Below, piece by piece: positions 51,629 to 60,557 of a stretch of 64,000 nt of DNA (positions are counted from its first letter, which is position 1; each line of letters opens with the position of its first letter). The notes beneath the pieces are model-generated. The model worked only from the letters and a program-made list of their open reading frames with translations. It was not told where the DNA came from and searched no databases. Source of the stretch: Cryptosporangium aurantiacum (GTDB taxonomy: Bacteria; Actinomycetota; Actinomycetes; Mycobacteriales; Cryptosporangiaceae). The position numbers were made by a program, and so were the translations under genes. The stretch spans positions 283,510-347,509 of the forward strand of contig NZ_FRCS01000009.1 in the NCBI RefSeq assembly GCF_900143005.1, written 5' to 3'.

Positions 51629-51665
51629 GTAACTTACGGGCCGTAAGTTACAGGCCGTCAGTTAC
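51629..51665. promoter_or_regulatory. TetR-type operator region between the ligase and tetR genes
   Basis: GTAACTTACGG-G-CCGTAAGTTAC (51629-51651) is a perfect 11-bp-arm palindrome. A near copy of the right arm, CCGTCAGTTAC, follows at 51655-51665. It lies 22 bases before the ligase start and 34 bases before the tetR start, so the TetR protein at 51700 is the likely binder. Confidence 0.88.
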
Positions 51666-51699
51666 GCTCGGAGGCGTTTCGGCGAGAAAGGCGGCGCCC

Positions 51700-52317
51700 G
51701 TGGTCGACGACGACCCACCCCGGCGGCGGCGAATGACCCGCACCGCGCGTGAGCAGCAACTTCTCGACGTCGCCGAGGACCTGTTCCTGACCGCGGGCTA
51801 CGAGCGGACGTCGATCGAGGACATCGCCAGAGCCGCGGGCATCACCCGGCCGGTCGTCTACGAGCACTACGGCAGCAAGGAAGGCATCTACCTGGCGTGC
51901 GTCCGCCGGGCGCGGGTGCCGCTCAACGAGGCTCTGCAGACCGCGTTCGAGAGCAGCCAGGACCCGGCGGAGCAGTTCGCGCGCGGCGTCGACGCCTACT
52001 ACACGATGCTCGAGGGCGACCCGAGCCGCTGGCGCCTGCTGTTCAGCCCGCACGGGGTGCTCACCGGGCCGCTCGCCGACGACCTCCTCCGCGAGCGATT
52101 CCGGACCACGAACCTGATCGCGGATCTGATCGAAGCCCACCTGCCGGACGTCGACCCGCAGCGGATCGACGCGTTCGCGCACGCGATCTCGGGCAGCGTC
52201 GAGCAGTTGGGGCGCTGGTGGCTGGCTCACCCCGAAGTGGAGCGCGCCACCGTCGTGGGCTACCAAGTCGCGTTCTTCCTCCCGGCCTTCGAGGCGATGC
52301 GCACGTCGTGCCCCTAG
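51700..52317 (+). CDS. TetR-family regulator, divergent from the acyl-CoA ligase
   Basis: A 205-residue TetR protein starting at GTG 51700; an in-frame ATG at 51733 (MTRTAREQQLLDVAEDLF) is an alternative. The helix-turn-helix covers YERTSIEDIARAAGITRPVVYEHYGSKEG. The C-terminal half is the PsrA/FadR-like fatty-acid-responsive type, judging by context. It presumably represses the divergent ligase by binding the palindrome at 51629. The gene's final codons form the left arm of a terminator hairpin. Confidence 0.88.
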   Translation: MVDDDPPRRRRMTRTAREQQLLDVAEDLFLTAGYERTSIEDIARAAGITRPVVYEHYGSKEGIYLACVRRARVPLNEALQTAFESSQDPAEQFARGVDAYYTMLEGDPSRWRLLFSPHGVLTGPLADDLLRERFRTTNLIADLIEAHLPDVDPQRIDAFAHAISGSVEQLGRWWLAHPEVERATVVGYQVAFFLPAFEAMRTSCP

Positions 52318-52345
52318 GACGGCACGAGGCGCGCATCGCCTCGAA
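52288..52345. terminator. Hairpin overlapping the tetR stop
   Basis: TTCGAGGCGATGCGC (52288-52302) pairs exactly with 52331-52345; inside it, GTGCC/GGCAC extends the stem. It lies between the convergent tetR and SDR genes, with the left arm inside the tetR coding end. Confidence 0.8.
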
Positions 52346-52350
52346 CGTGC

Positions 52351-53211
52351 TCAGCCGGGGGCGTTGGCGGTCGTCGCCGGCAGCAGCGCACCGGCGTCGA
52401 CCTTGAGCTGCTGGCCGGTCACGTACCGGGCGGCGTCGGACGCCAGGTAGAGCACGGCCTCGCTGATGTCGACCGGGTCGAGCGTGTTCACCGGAAGCTT
52501 GTGCATCGAGCCGAACGCGGGCTCGGCGTCCTCGCGGGTCGGGTGCTCCAGGTCGGGCCGGAACACCTTGTACATCATGTCGTTGAGCAGCATCGGCGTC
52601 GCGATGTTGCCCGGGTGCACCGCGTTGACCCGGATCGACAGCGGCGCCAGCGTTAGCGCCAGGTCGTGCACCAGGCGGGCGACGGCCTTCTTGGCGTGCG
52701 AGTAGCCGGCACCGCCGGGGCCCGCCGAGTCGACCGAGCCGGCCATGAACGCGGCCATCGAGCCGGTGACGACGATCGACGCACCGGCGCCCAGGTGCGG
52801 GAACGCCGCCTCGAGCGTGTTGATCACGCCGACCAGGTTGGTCGACACGGTGTCGAACCACCCGATCGTGGGCACCGACGTGCCGATCGGGCTGATGCCC
52901 GCGTTCGCGACGACGACGTCGAGGTGGCCCAGCTCGGCGACGCCGGCCTCGACCGCAGCCACCAGCTGGGCGCGCTCCCGGACGTCGGCGACCCGGGTCA
53001 CCACGCGCCGGTCGAGCGCTTCGACCAGCCGGGCGGTCTCCGCCAGGTCCGCCTCGGACGCCATCGCGTACGGCACCGACTCGAGCTGGGCGCAGATGTC
53101 GACCGCGACGATGTCCGCGCCCTCCTCCGCCAGCCGCACCGCATGGCTGCGGCCCTGTCCGCGCGCTGCCCCCGTCACGAAGGCGACTTTGCCTTCCATT
53201 CTCCCGGCCAT
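52351..53211 (-). CDS. Mycofactocin-type SDR oxidoreductase
   Basis: A 286-residue SDR. MEGKVAFVTGAARGQGRSHAVRLAEEGADIVAVDIC is the hallmark N-terminus of mycofactocin-associated SDRs (TGAARGQGRSHA near residues 13-24). NAGISPIG, the Ser in VTGSMAAFM and YSHAKKAVARL (Tyr-x-x-x-Lys) follow. The long acidic insertion near 195-230 (TREDAEPAFG) is also typical. Such enzymes bind NAD very tightly and oxidise alcohols, with mycofactocin as electron acceptor. The upstream palindrome at 53234 and the divergent TetR gene suggest alcohol- or terpenoid-responsive control. Confidence 0.88.
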   Translation of the reverse strand: MAGRMEGKVAFVTGAARGQGRSHAVRLAEEGADIVAVDICAQLESVPYAMASEADLAETARLVEALDRRVVTRVADVRERAQLVAAVEAGVAELGHLDVVVANAGISPIGTSVPTIGWFDTVSTNLVGVINTLEAAFPHLGAGASIVVTGSMAAFMAGSVDSAGPGGAGYSHAKKAVARLVHDLALTLAPLSIRVNAVHPGNIATPMLLNDMMYKVFRPDLEHPTREDAEPAFGSMHKLPVNTLDPVDISEAVLYLASDAARYVTGQQLKVDAGALLPATTANAPG

Positions 53212-53233
53212 CCGGCTGCTCCTCACCGCTCTA

Positions 53234-53250
53234 CCGACCATTCTGGTCGG
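53234..53250. promoter_or_regulatory. TetR operator between the SDR and tetR genes
   Basis: CCGACCA-TTC-TGGTCGG is a perfect palindrome with 7-bp arms and a 3-base spacer. A further half-site TGGTCGG recurs at about 53266-53272. It is 22 bases before the SDR start and 40 bases before the tetR start. Confidence 0.85.
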
Positions 53251-53290
53251 GAAAACTACCGCAGTGGTCGGTGGTTCGTAAGATGGTCCG

Positions 53291-53839
53291 GTGGCGAGAG
53301 TTTTCCGGCAGCAGATCGACGAAGGCATCCTCAACCGCGCGGCGACGCTGTTCGCCCGGTACGGCTACGCGCAGACCTCGGTGCAGGCCATCGCCGACGC
53401 GGTCGGCATGTCCAAGGCCGGCTTGCTGCACTACTTCCCGACGAAGGACGCGCTGCGGGACGCCGTCGTCGCGCACAGTGCGGCGCTCGCCCAGGAGGTG
53501 CTCGACGCGGTCGACGGCGAGCCGCTGGGACCCGCCCGCGACCGCCGGGTCATCGAGGCGCTGGCCGACCAGGCCATCGCCCGGCCCGGCATGGTCGCGT
53601 TCCTGGTCAGCTCCACGGCCACCGAGCCGTCGACGCCCGGCGCCGAGCGCATCCACCGCACAGTGTTCCGCGCGTTCGGTGCCGACCCCGACGGGGAGCC
53701 CGAGCGCGCGATCCGGGTGCTCGGCGCGCTCGGCGCGCTCTCGATCGTCGTACTGGCCGCTCAGCGCGTCGGCAAGGCGATCCCGTGGCGGTCACACGTC
53801 ATCGCCACCAGCTTTGACGCCCTGGGGCACCGCATCTGA
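53291..53839 (+). CDS. TetR-family regulator, divergent from the mycofactocin-type SDR
   Basis: A 182-residue TetR protein with GTG start. The helix-turn-helix AATLFARYGYAQTSVQAIADAVGMSKAGLLHYFPTKDAL covers about residues 17-55. The short C-terminal half is Ala/Val-rich (VLGALGALSIVVLAAQ). The closely spaced palindromes in front make it the likely regulator of the SDR and of itself. No other target was found in the window. Confidence 0.88.
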   Translation: MARVFRQQIDEGILNRAATLFARYGYAQTSVQAIADAVGMSKAGLLHYFPTKDALRDAVVAHSAALAQEVLDAVDGEPLGPARDRRVIEALADQAIARPGMVAFLVSSTATEPSTPGAERIHRTVFRAFGADPDGEPERAIRVLGALGALSIVVLAAQRVGKAIPWRSHVIATSFDALGHRI

Positions 53840-53956
53840 ATCACCCCTAACGAGGCCTTAAAGCTGCCAGATCGGTACTTTGTCTCCGGATCTGGGAGAA
53901 CAGTGCGGCTCTACGGTTTCTCGGGACAGCACCCGAACCGTCCAGGAGCCCCGACC

Positions 53957-55531
53957 GTGCCGCCCGTACCTGTGCGTGAGCAACCACCCGACGGTTTCCG
54001 GGGTGGGCACCGGCGGCGCAGATCCCGGAAACCGATCCGCCGGCTCGGGGTGGCCGGACTGCTCGCCACCGTCGTCGCGGTCACCGTCGCCACGTTCACC
54101 GCGGGGCAGGCTCAGGCCGCCGGGTTCTCGGTGTCCTACGTCCAGTCGGCGCGCTGGGACAGCGGCTACACCGGCGCGTACACGGTGACCAACACCGGCG
54201 CGGACGCCGTCGAGAGCTGGTCGCTGGCGTTCACGCTGCCGGACGGCGCCCGGATCACCAGCCTCTGGAACGGCCGGATGAGCGTTTCCGGCCGGGACGT
54301 CACCGTGCGCAACGAGACCTGGAACGGGCGGCTCGCCCCGGACGCGTCGGTCGTCGTCGGCTTCGTCGCGGACGCGACCGGCACCGAGCAGGCCGCACCC
54401 GACGGGTGCACGATCAACGGCGTGAGCTGCACCGAGAGCACCGGCGAGCCGATCACCGCCGGGCCGTCCGACGCCCCGTCCGCACCGGCGGCTCCGAAAC
54501 CGACCGCTCCGAACCCGGCCGCGACCTCGACGGCACCGGCGACCTCCGCCGCGCCGGTGGCGCCGGGCCCGCCGGTGATTCCGGGCTCGCCGGTGATGAT
54601 TCCGGGCACCCCGGCGCCCACCGGCACGGAGTTCGCGCCCTACGTCGACGTGCTGCTCCATCCGCCCTACGACCTCGCGGCAGCCGCCGCGTCGACCGGC
54701 GTCCGGCAGTACACGCTCGGGTTCCTCGTCGCGAACGGCGGCTGCACGCCGAGTTGGGGCGGTGTCCTGCCGGTCGGCGACGCCGGGATCGCCCGCCGCG
54801 TCAGCGCGCTCCGCGAGGCCGGGGGCGACGTCCGGCTCTCGTTCGGCGGCGCGACCGGCACCGAGCTCGCGACGGTCTGCAGCACGCCCGAGCAGCTCGC
54901 CGCCGCCTACCAGAGCGCGATCGACGCCTACGCCGCGACGCGGATCGACTTCGACGTCGAGGGAGCGGCGCTCGCGGACACCGCGGCGAACCGCCGCCGC
55001 GCGGAGGCGATCACGATCCTGCGGCAGACCGCGGCCGCGGCCGGGCGACCGCTGGACGTGTCGGTGACGCTGCCGGTGCTCCCGCAGGGCCTCACCCAGG
55101 GCGGCGTCGATCTGCTGACCGACGCCCGGGCCGCGGACGTGGTGTTCGACGCGGTCAACGTCATGGCGATGGACTACGGCGACGCCGCCGCGCCGGACCC
55201 GGCCGGGCGGATGGGACGGTTCGCGATCGACGCGGTCACCGCGGTGCAGGCCCAGGTGAGGGGCGTCTTCGGGCTGTCGGACGACGCCGCGTGGCGGTCG
55301 CTCGCGGTGACGCCGATGATCGGCGTCAACGACGTCGCCACCGAGGTCTTCACGCCTGCCGACGCCCGGATCGTCGCGGAGTTCGCGCGCTCGAAGGAGC
55401 TGGCCTGGTACTCGATGTGGTCGGCCGCCCGGGACACGCCCTGCGTCGGCGGCCCGAAGCCGGTCGCGGATCCGACCTGCTCGGGCCTCGCCGAGGAGCC
55501 GCTGGCGTTCACCCGCGCGTTCGTCGAGTGA
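53957..55531 (+). CDS. Secreted CBM2-GH18 protein (chitinase-like)
   Basis: A 524-residue secreted protein from the GTG at 53957, with AGGAG 8 bases upstream. A twin-Arg-rich basic stretch, a hydrophobic core and an AQA-A cleavage-like end make an unusually long signal peptide (about 1-55). A CBM2-like cellulose/chitin-binding domain follows (about 56-155: YTVTNTGADAVESWSL, ITSLWNGRMSVSGRDVTVRN), then a Pro/Ala/Thr linker, then a GH18 domain (about 225-515). Its active-site motif RIDFDVEG holds the catalytic Glu, and VMAMDYGD follows. It likely degrades chitin or a related polymer outside the cell. Confidence 0.9.
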   Translation: MPPVPVREQPPDGFRGGHRRRRSRKPIRRLGVAGLLATVVAVTVATFTAGQAQAAGFSVSYVQSARWDSGYTGAYTVTNTGADAVESWSLAFTLPDGARITSLWNGRMSVSGRDVTVRNETWNGRLAPDASVVVGFVADATGTEQAAPDGCTINGVSCTESTGEPITAGPSDAPSAPAAPKPTAPNPAATSTAPATSAAPVAPGPPVIPGSPVMIPGTPAPTGTEFAPYVDVLLHPPYDLAAAAASTGVRQYTLGFLVANGGCTPSWGGVLPVGDAGIARRVSALREAGGDVRLSFGGATGTELATVCSTPEQLAAAYQSAIDAYAATRIDFDVEGAALADTAANRRRAEAITILRQTAAAAGRPLDVSVTLPVLPQGLTQGGVDLLTDARAADVVFDAVNVMAMDYGDAAAPDPAGRMGRFAIDAVTAVQAQVRGVFGLSDDAAWRSLAVTPMIGVNDVATEVFTPADARIVAEFARSKELAWYSMWSAARDTPCVGGPKPVADPTCSGLAEEPLAFTRAFVE

Positions 55532-55563
55532 GGACGTGACGTCCTCACTCGAACGTCCGCGTG

Positions 55564-55620
55564 GTTCAGGTTCAGTCGGTCACGGGGTTCAGTCGGTCAG
55601 GGGGTTCAGTCGGTCAGGGC
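55564..55620. repeat. Tandem repeats spanning the 3' end of the hypothetical gene at 55606
   Basis: GGTTCAGTCGGTCAGGG-type units of 16-18 bases occur three times and a shorter copy precedes them. On the minus strand each contains CTGACCGACTGA, which repeats the last codons and stop of the hypothetical gene. This resembles the array at the MFS stop at 22502. Confidence 0.85.
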
Positions 55621-56136
55621 CTTCGCGAGGTCGTCGCGGAACGCGCGCTCGGTCTCGGTGACGGTCTCGCCGCCGAGCCCGAGCACCCCGCCGGACGACG
55701 CCGCACCGACGACGCTCTCCGCGACCTCGACCAGCCAGTGCCGGTACGTCTCCGCGTCCGCCTTCTCGGCCTTGGCCCTGAGCAGCGCGTTCGCCTCGGC
55801 GGCGCGGCCCAGTACGTCCTGGGCGTACGCGGCGGGGTCGGGGGGTTCGATCACCGGGGCCTCCTCCCCGAGGGTCGGGTCGGCCACTTCGGTGACGATC
55901 GAGCCCGCGATCGCGGCCACCAGCGGACTCGCCGAGGCCCGCGCGTCCGCGATGACGTCCAGACCGGCAGCGGTCTCCGCGCGGGTCTTCCGGGTGCTGT
56001 CCGGCGTGGCGGCGCTCGCCGCGACGAGTACCGACTGCGGCAGGCCGACGAGCAGCCCCCACTCCGCGTCGGTGAAGCCCAGCGTCGCGTACAGCGGCAA
56101 TTCGGTCACAGGTGCGTCCTTCTCCCTCGGATCCAT
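55606..56136 (-). CDS. Hypothetical protein, helical, unknown function
   Basis: A 176-residue protein with no signal peptide or membrane helix. It reads MDPREKDAPVTELPLYATLGF, then regions rich in Ala and Glu predicted to be helical (KTRAETAAGLDVIADARASAS, AQDVLGRAAEANALLRAKAE). I recognise no family; secondary structure suggests a compact helical bundle. A GTG at 56109 (VTELPLYA) is an alternative start. It is divergent from the membrane protein at 56230. The 3' end is embedded in the tandem repeat. Confidence 0.65.
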   Translation of the reverse strand: MDPREKDAPVTELPLYATLGFTDAEWGLLVGLPQSVLVAASAATPDSTRKTRAETAAGLDVIADARASASPLVAAIAGSIVTEVADPTLGEEAPVIEPPDPAAYAQDVLGRAAEANALLRAKAEKADAETYRHWLVEVAESVVGAASSGGVLGLGGETVTETERAFRDDLAKALTD

Positions 56137-56229
56137 GTGCTCCCGCCTATACCCGTACCCCAGCGGGGGTACGCCGAGTGTCCTCGTCAGGGGGACGGTT
56201 CGGCGCCGGGGCCGTCCTACCGTCCCGAC

Positions 56230-57279
56230 ATGCGAACGACGAGGCAGTTGTGGGACGCGATCCGGCCGCTCACCGGGCAGCAGCGGTTCCTCTGGTGGGC
56301 GGGCACCGCGCTGATGCTGTCCGGGGTCGTGCACCTCGGGATCGCGGCCGTCGACGGGCCGTGGGCGGGCTCGGTATCCTGGCGCAAGCCGGCGCTGTTC
56401 GGCGAGTCGTTCGGGCTGCTGCTCTGGTCGGTCGCCTGGGTGCTGCGCCACCTGCCGGACCGGCGGTGGGGCTGGCTCCCGACCGGCATCGTCGGCAGCA
56501 TGTCGGTGATCGAGGTCGTGTTGATCACCGTGCAGCGGTGGCGCGGAGTGCCGTCCCACTTCAACGCGGAGACCTCGGGTGACGCCGCGATCTGGAGCAT
56601 CATGGGGACCTCGGTGTTCGTGCTGGTGGCGGGCCTCGTCGTGATCCTGCTCCGGGCGCTGTTCACGTTCCGCGGCAGCCCCGCCGCGCGAGTCGCCGTC
56701 CTGGCCGGGCTGCTGCTGGTGCTGGCCGGAGGTGCGGTGGGCGGCAGCATGGCGTCGGTCGGCGAGGAGGTCGTCGCGACCACCGGGCACGTGCCCGAGG
56801 AGCTGGTCTTCGGCGCCGCCGGGAGCGCGAAGGTCGCCCACGCGCTGGGCATCCACGCGCTGCAGGTGCTCGGGCTGCTCGCGATCGGGCTGGAGTTGAG
56901 CGGGCGGCGCGGCCTGCGGACCGTCCTGCTCGGCACGGCCGGGTACACCGCGCTGTTCGCCGCGGTCACCGTCACCGCGTACGCCGGCGAACCGTGGATC
57001 TCACCGACGCCGGCGATGGGGCTGCTGGGCGGCGTGGGCGCCCTCGCGCTCCTGGCCGCCGCCGCCCAGGTCGCGAACGGCCTCCGCGCTCCGGCCCCGG
57101 CGGGCCCCGGCGCCCCCGCGGGTCCTGGCGGCCCGGCGCAGGCAGGCAGCCCGGCGCAGGCGGGCGGCCCGGCGCAGGCGGGCGGCCCGGCGCAGGCAGG
57201 CAGCCCGGCGCAGGCAGGCAGCCCGGCCGCTCCCGATTACGCGGCGGGGACGGCCGTGCGGCGCGCTCCCCGGCCGTGA
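56230..57279 (+). CDS. Multi-pass membrane protein with PAQAG-repeat tail
   Basis: A 349-residue protein. About seven hydrophobic helices span residues 20-280 (LWWAGTALMLSGVVHLGIAAV, KPALFGESFGLLLWSV, and others). The conserved-looking WRKPALFGESFGLLLWS and HALQVLGLLAIGLELSG suggest a family, but no function is known to me. From about 285 the sequence becomes Pro/Ala/Gly with repeated PAQAG(S/G), encoded by 15-base repeats (57134-57230), a disordered cytoplasmic tail. It is followed 12 bases later by the third kinase gene. Confidence 0.78.
   Translation: MRTTRQLWDAIRPLTGQQRFLWWAGTALMLSGVVHLGIAAVDGPWAGSVSWRKPALFGESFGLLLWSVAWVLRHLPDRRWGWLPTGIVGSMSVIEVVLITVQRWRGVPSHFNAETSGDAAIWSIMGTSVFVLVAGLVVILLRALFTFRGSPAARVAVLAGLLLVLAGGAVGGSMASVGEEVVATTGHVPEELVFGAAGSAKVAHALGIHALQVLGLLAIGLELSGRRGLRTVLLGTAGYTALFAAVTVTAYAGEPWISPTPAMGLLGGVGALALLAAAAQVANGLRAPAPAGPGAPAGPGGPAQAGSPAQAGGPAQAGGPAQAGSPAQAGSPAAPDYAAGTAVRRAPRP
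57134..57230. repeat. 15-bp tandem repeats in the membrane protein tail
   Basis: The unit GGCCCGGCGCAGGCG and variants repeat about six times in frame and encode Gly/Ser-Pro-Ala-Gln-Ala. The units are nearly identical at the DNA level, which indicates recent expansion. Confidence 0.85.
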
Positions 57280-57291
57280 TGAGGTAAGCCG

Positions 57292-58443
57292 GTGACCCCC
57301 CTCGCGCGCACCGCGCACCTGGTCGCGGCCCGCGTGCGCGCGGTGCCGCCGCCGGTCGTCGACCTCGCACCGGCCGTCGTGGCGTTCGCCGCGATGGTCG
57401 CCACCCGAGCCGCGACCGACCCCGGCGACCGCCTGGCGATCGGCGTCGCACTGAGCGCGATCGTCGCCACCGGCCTGGCCCTGCGGCGGCGCGCGCCGGT
57501 CATCGGCTATGCCGTGCAGACGGGCGCGCTGGCTGTGGAGTCGCTGGGGCTCGGCCCCGGCGAACTCACCCCGCTCGTCAACCTGATGGGGCTCTACGCG
57601 CTGGGGCACGGTGCCGCCCGGCAGCGCGTGCTCTGGGGGCCGGTCATCATGCTGCCCGGCATCCTGGCGTACTTCGGCCCCGACGACGGCCCCGCGCTGG
57701 CCCCGGCCGGCGTGGTGTTCCTCTGGCTGCTGGTCTGGGCGGCCGGCTACACCGCGGCACGACGTCGGGACGCACAGGCCGAGGCCCGCGCCGAGGAAGA
57801 ACGGCGGATGCGCCAGGACGCGGTGGCCGACGAGCGGACCCGGATCGCCCGCGAGCTGCACGACCTCGTCGGGCACACGCTCACCGTGATGCTGGTCCGG
57901 GTCGGCGCGGCGCGCGTGGTCCTGGACCGCGACCCCGGTCAGGCCCGCGACATCCTGCACGGGGTGGAGGAGAGCGGACGCGCGGCGCTCGACGAGCTCG
58001 ACCACGTCCTCGGCGTGCTCCGGCCGGACGCCACCCCGGACGCCACCCCGGACCCCACCGACGCGCAGCCGGGCCTGGCCTCGGTGCCCCGGCTGGTCGA
58101 GCGGATGGCCGGAACCGGCACCGCGGTCTCGGTGCGGATCGAGCCGCCCGCCGACGCGCTTCCCGCCGGCCTCGACCGCGCCGCGTACCGGATCGTCCAG
58201 GAAGCACTGACCAACGCGCTCCGGCACGGCAGGGCAGCCTCGGTCAGCGTGTCCGCACGGTGCGACCGCGGCACGGTCGAGCTGGTGGTGTCCGACGACG
58301 GCGCCGGACCGCCGCCGGGTTACCGGCCCGGACGAGGCCTGCTGGGCATCGCCGAACGCGCCGCGCTGTTCGCCGGAACCGTCGAGCACGCGGCCCGCGA
58401 CGGTGGCGGCTTCCGCGTCCGAGCCGTGCTTCCGCTGCCGTGA
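57292..58443 (+). CDS. NarL-type sensor histidine kinase (third pair)
   Basis: A 383-residue kinase starting at GTG. Four or so membrane helices lie in about residues 20-155, followed by a coiled-coil-like basic/acidic segment ([22 protein letters not shown]). HisKA_3 has [19 protein letters not shown] with the phospho-His. HATPase blocks are [11 protein letters not shown] and [16 protein letters not shown]. It is coupled to the regulator gene (GTGA overlap). [13 protein letters not shown] insert separates the two kinase subdomains. The stimulus is unknown. Confidence 0.92.
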   Translation: MTPLARTAHLVAARVRAVPPPVVDLAPAVVAFAAMVATRAATDPGDRLAIGVALSAIVATGLALRRRAPVIGYAVQTGALAVESLGLGPGELTPLVNLMGLYALGHGAARQRVLWGPVIMLPGILAYFGPDDGPALAPAGVVFLWLLVWAAGYTAARRRDAQAEARAEEERRMRQDAVADERTRIARELHDLVGHTLTVMLVRVGAARVVLDRDPGQARDILHGVEESGRAALDELDHVLGVLRPDATPDATPDPTDAQPGLASVPRLVERMAGTGTAVSVRIEPPADALPAGLDRAAYRIVQEALTNALRHGRAASVSVSARCDRGTVELVVSDDGAGPPPGYRPGRGLLGIAERAALFAGTVEHAARDGGGFRVRAVLPLP

Positions 58444-59114
58444 CCGCGTCCGGCGTCCGAATTCTGCTCGCCGATGACGACGCGCTGCTCCGCGCGGGTC
58501 TCGCGGTGATCCTCGGCGCAGCCGAGGACATCGACGTCGTCGGCGAAGCCGCCGACGGACTGGCCGCGGTCGAATCCTGTCACCGCCTCGATCCGGACGT
58601 CGTCCTGATGGACGTCCGGATGCCGGGTATCGACGGCATCGAGGCCACCCGGCGGATCGTCGGCGCGGCGCTGCCCGCGCGGGTGCTCGTCCTGACCACG
58701 TTCCGCCACGACGAGTACGTGTGGGGCGCTCTCCGTGCGGGAGCCAGCGGTTTCCTGCTCAAACGCACGTCGCCGGAGCGGCTGGTCGACGCCGTCCGGA
58801 CCGTGGCGGGCGGCGAGGACCTGATCGATCCGGCGGTCACCCGCGACCTGGTCGAGCACTTCGTCCGACGTGCCCCGGGTACCGAGGCGGGCGCGGCAGC
58901 CGCCGCCAAACGTCGACTCGGGCCGTTGACCGAGCGGGAGGCCGAGGTCCTCGCGCTCGTCGCACACGGTCTGTCCAACCAGGAAATCGCCGACCGGCTG
59001 GTCATCGCGGAGTCGACCGCGAAGACGCACGTCAAACGGATCCTGGGCAAGATCGGAGCCCGCGACCGGGCACAGGCGGTGGTGCTGGCCTACCAAGGCG
59101 GGCTCGTCGGCTGA
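58440..59114 (+). CDS. NarL/FixJ-family response regulator (third pair)
   Basis: A 224-residue regulator. The GTG start overlaps the kinase stop. The receiver has [37 protein letters not shown] and FLLKRTSPE. The LuxR-type helix-turn-helix is [25 protein letters not shown] with [19 protein letters not shown]. The direct targets cannot be named; candidates are the membrane protein just upstream or genes outside the window. Confidence 0.92.
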   Translation: MTASGVRILLADDDALLRAGLAVILGAAEDIDVVGEAADGLAAVESCHRLDPDVVLMDVRMPGIDGIEATRRIVGAALPARVLVLTTFRHDEYVWGALRAGASGFLLKRTSPERLVDAVRTVAGGEDLIDPAVTRDLVEHFVRRAPGTEAGAAAAAKRRLGPLTEREAEVLALVAHGLSNQEIADRLVIAESTAKTHVKRILGKIGARDRAQAVVLAYQGGLVG

Positions 59115-59258
59115 TTCGGACACTCAGATAGTGGTACTGCCGCGCCACATACGAACAGTCACTTCACGGCGACTGTCCGGTTGAGTTCCAACCGTAGGTC
59201 GTCCATCTCCACACAAAGCGGCACCCGAGATGCAACTCCCACCTCTAGCGTCCCGGGC

Positions 59259-59723
59259 GTGGCCAGCCCTCCTCTGTTCCCACCGCCGACTCCCCGAGAT
59301 CCATTGCGCGTCCTGGGTCAGTCCGAACAGATCACCTTTGACGGCACCTGGGTCACCGTCCACCGCAAGGGCGAACCGGTCAGACCCGGCGACCGGCGCG
59401 TCCACGTGCAGGACATCATCTCGATGGAGTTGAAAACTTCCCGGTTCTCCGGCGGTCAGTTCACGATCGAGGTCGCAGGCCCCGACGGGCTCCGGCCGAT
59501 CGCCGAGCTGACGGTGGCGTTCCGCGGTGGAAGACAGGACGATTTCGCCCGTCTGAGAGCGTTCGTCGAGGCCTCGCGCGCTGCGGCGCTCGCCCAGCAC
59601 CAGCAGCCCGCCGCGCCCGCACCGCCGGACCCCGCGGACGAGCTGCGTAGGCTGTGGCAGCTCGTGCAGGTCGGTCAGCTGAGCAAGGAAGAGTTCGAGG
59701 AAGCGAAGCGTCAACTGTTCTGA
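59259..59723 (+). CDS. SHOCT-domain protein with DUF4429-like N-terminus
   Basis: About 154 residues from the GTG at 59259; a longer form starting at the TTG at 59181 is also open. Residues about 15-95 form a beta-rich PH/DUF4429-like module (GTWVTVHRKGEPVRPGDRRVHVQDIISMEL). The C-terminus is a SHOCT motif (ELRRLWQLVQVGQLSKEEFEEAKRQLF), a short helix-turn-helix-like tail that is widespread in actinomycetes. Such proteins are small cytoplasmic or membrane-associated factors of unknown function. No partner is evident. Confidence 0.75.
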   Translation: MASPPLFPPPTPRDPLRVLGQSEQITFDGTWVTVHRKGEPVRPGDRRVHVQDIISMELKTSRFSGGQFTIEVAGPDGLRPIAELTVAFRGGRQDDFARLRAFVEASRAAALAQHQQPAAPAPPDPADELRRLWQLVQVGQLSKEEFEEAKRQLF

Positions 59724-59739
59724 AATCCGAGGGCCGTAG

Positions 59740-60504
59740 GTGGTGGAGTCCGCGGTGGTCGTCACCGGCGCCGCAGCCGGTATCGGCCGGGCGACCGTCG
59801 AGTTGTTCGCCGAGCGGGGCTACGGTGTCGTCGCGGTCGACCCGGTCACCGGCGATCTCGACGGGCTGGCGAACGTCGTCCACCTGGCCGGCGACGTCGC
59901 ACAGGAGGAGACCAACCGCGCGGCGGTCCGGCTCGCGGTCGAACACTTCGGACGGCTGGACACCGTCGTCCTCAACGCGGGTCTCGGCGGGGCTCCGCCG
60001 ATTGAGGCACCCGGCGCGATCGAGGCGCTCGACCGCATCTACGCGGTCAACGTGCGCGGTGTCGCGCTGGGGCTCCGCGCCGCGGCCCCGGAGCTCCGCA
60101 AGACCCGGGGTGCGGTCGTGGTCACGGCGTCCGTCGCCGGGCAACGCGGCGATCCGTACACGTGGGCGTACAACACGACCAAGGCGGCGCAGCTCAACCT
60201 CGTCCGTTCCGCTGCGATCGACTACGCCTACCAGGGCATCCGGATCAACGCGATCGCGCCCGGCCTGACCGTCACACCGCGCACGGAGCCCACTCTCGCC
60301 GACCCGGAGCTCGCCGCCGCGATCACCCGCCGCATCCCGCTCGGACGCTGGGGTGACCCGCGCGAGCAGGCCGAAGTCATCTGGTTCCTCGGCACCCCGG
60401 CGTCGTCGTACGTCACCGGTGCCGTGCTCCCCAGCGACGGTGGTCTCACCGCGACGAACGGGTTCCTCCTCCCGCCCACCTACGACGGCGAGCCACCCTG
60501 CTGA
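59740..60504 (+). CDS. Short-chain dehydrogenase/reductase
   Basis: A 254-residue SDR starting at GTG. TGAAAGIGR is near residues 9-17, DVAQEETN, NAGLGG near 82-87, and the catalytic Ser of TASVAGQ plus Tyr/Lys of YNTTKAA near 140-160. The C-terminus SSYVTGAVLPSDGGLTATNG is typical of the family. It follows the SHOCT gene by 16 bases and is probably in one transcript with it. Substrate unknown; a broad reductase of the 3-oxoacyl or steroid type is possible. Confidence 0.85.
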   Translation: MVESAVVVTGAAAGIGRATVELFAERGYGVVAVDPVTGDLDGLANVVHLAGDVAQEETNRAAVRLAVEHFGRLDTVVLNAGLGGAPPIEAPGAIEALDRIYAVNVRGVALGLRAAAPELRKTRGAVVVTASVAGQRGDPYTWAYNTTKAAQLNLVRSAAIDYAYQGIRINAIAPGLTVTPRTEPTLADPELAAAITRRIPLGRWGDPREQAEVIWFLGTPASSYVTGAVLPSDGGLTATNGFLLPPTYDGEPPC

Positions 60505-60557
60505 GTCGGCGTCCGCTACGCTCGGCGACCGTCCGATGTGGCCGACAAAGGTGAGCG

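Noticed and set aside
51629..51651. Rho-independent terminator
   Set aside because: The palindrome lies in a divergent promoter gap between two start codons, so an operator is the better reading.
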